This document shows positions 7,167 through 7,205 of a stretch of DNA of 7,205 nt, one piece after another. Below the pieces are notes generated by a model. The model did no database searches. It was not told where the DNA came from and was given only the letters and a program-made list of their open reading frames with translations. Origin of the DNA: an uncultured Clostridia bacterium. GTDB lineage: Bacteria; Bacillota; Clostridia; Christensenellales; Borkfalkiaceae. The DNA is taken from positions 1 through 7,205 of the forward strand of contig CALGVF010000323.1 in the NCBI GenBank assembly GCA_937920115.1. Direction: 5' to 3'. Both the position numbers and the translations under genes were made by a program. Position 1 is the stretch's first letter; the number at the start of each line of letters is the position of its first letter.

Positions 7167-7205
7167 CTAAGCCGAGGGAATTTCTATCGTGAATCTCGTG
7201 CCTTC
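7167..7205 (-). CDS. C-terminal tail of a probable sensor histidine kinase, truncated by window edge
   Basis: Read on the minus strand from 7205, the sequence gives twelve codons, E-G-T-R-F-T-I-E-I-P-S-A, then a TAG stop at 7169-7167. The pattern G-T-x-F-x-I-x-I/L-P just before a stop is the classic end of the HATPase_c (ATP-binding) domain of two-component sensor kinases. The stop lies about 30 bases from the terminator stem, in the right orientation to use it. Only this tail is present, so the input signal and partner regulator are unknown. Other GHKL ATPases end similarly and remain possible. Confidence 0.6.
   Translation of the reverse strand, partial: EGTRFTIEIPSA

Overview
The window carries five tightly packed plus-strand genes that read as one sugar-catabolism operon, followed by a two-way terminator and the last codons of a convergent minus-strand gene. 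The coding sequence is roughly half GC. It uses ATA, AGA, GCG and TCG codons heavily, and most genes have clear GGAGG-type ribosome binding sites. Together these suggest a Clostridia-like Firmicute, perhaps an uncultured gut lineage of the Christensenellales type. That placement is a low-confidence impression from codon style and gene content only.

Layout: (1) the 3' three quarters of an N-acetylglucosamine-6-phosphate deacetylase (nagA-like), cut by the left edge; (2) a small SGNH/GDSL hydrolase whose start overlaps the end of nagA by 17 bases; (3) a 1003-residue glycoside hydrolase family 2 enzyme with both catalytic glutamates present; (4) a Gfo/Idh/MocA-type NAD(P)-dependent oxidoreductase; (5) an amidohydrolase-2 family metal hydrolase whose start overlaps the end of gene 4 by 14 bases. 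Positions 6983 to 7101 are AT-rich and appear non-coding. A strong hairpin at 7102 to 7137 has T-runs on both sides. The right edge (7205 down to 7167, minus strand) encodes a short tail that looks like the C-terminus of a sensor histidine kinase.

How the genes may work together (inference): none of the four complete proteins has a visible signal peptide, so the work is probably cytoplasmic, on an imported and possibly O-acetylated oligosaccharide or glycoside. The SGNH hydrolase would remove ester groups and the GH2 enzyme would split the glycosidic bond. The NagA-like enzyme would deacetylate an amino-sugar phosphate. The oxidoreductase and amidohydrolase pair could oxidise a sugar and hydrolyse the product, for example a lactone. 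The exact substrate cannot be read from the sequence. No transporter or regulator of this operon lies in the window; the convergent kinase belongs to another transcription unit.
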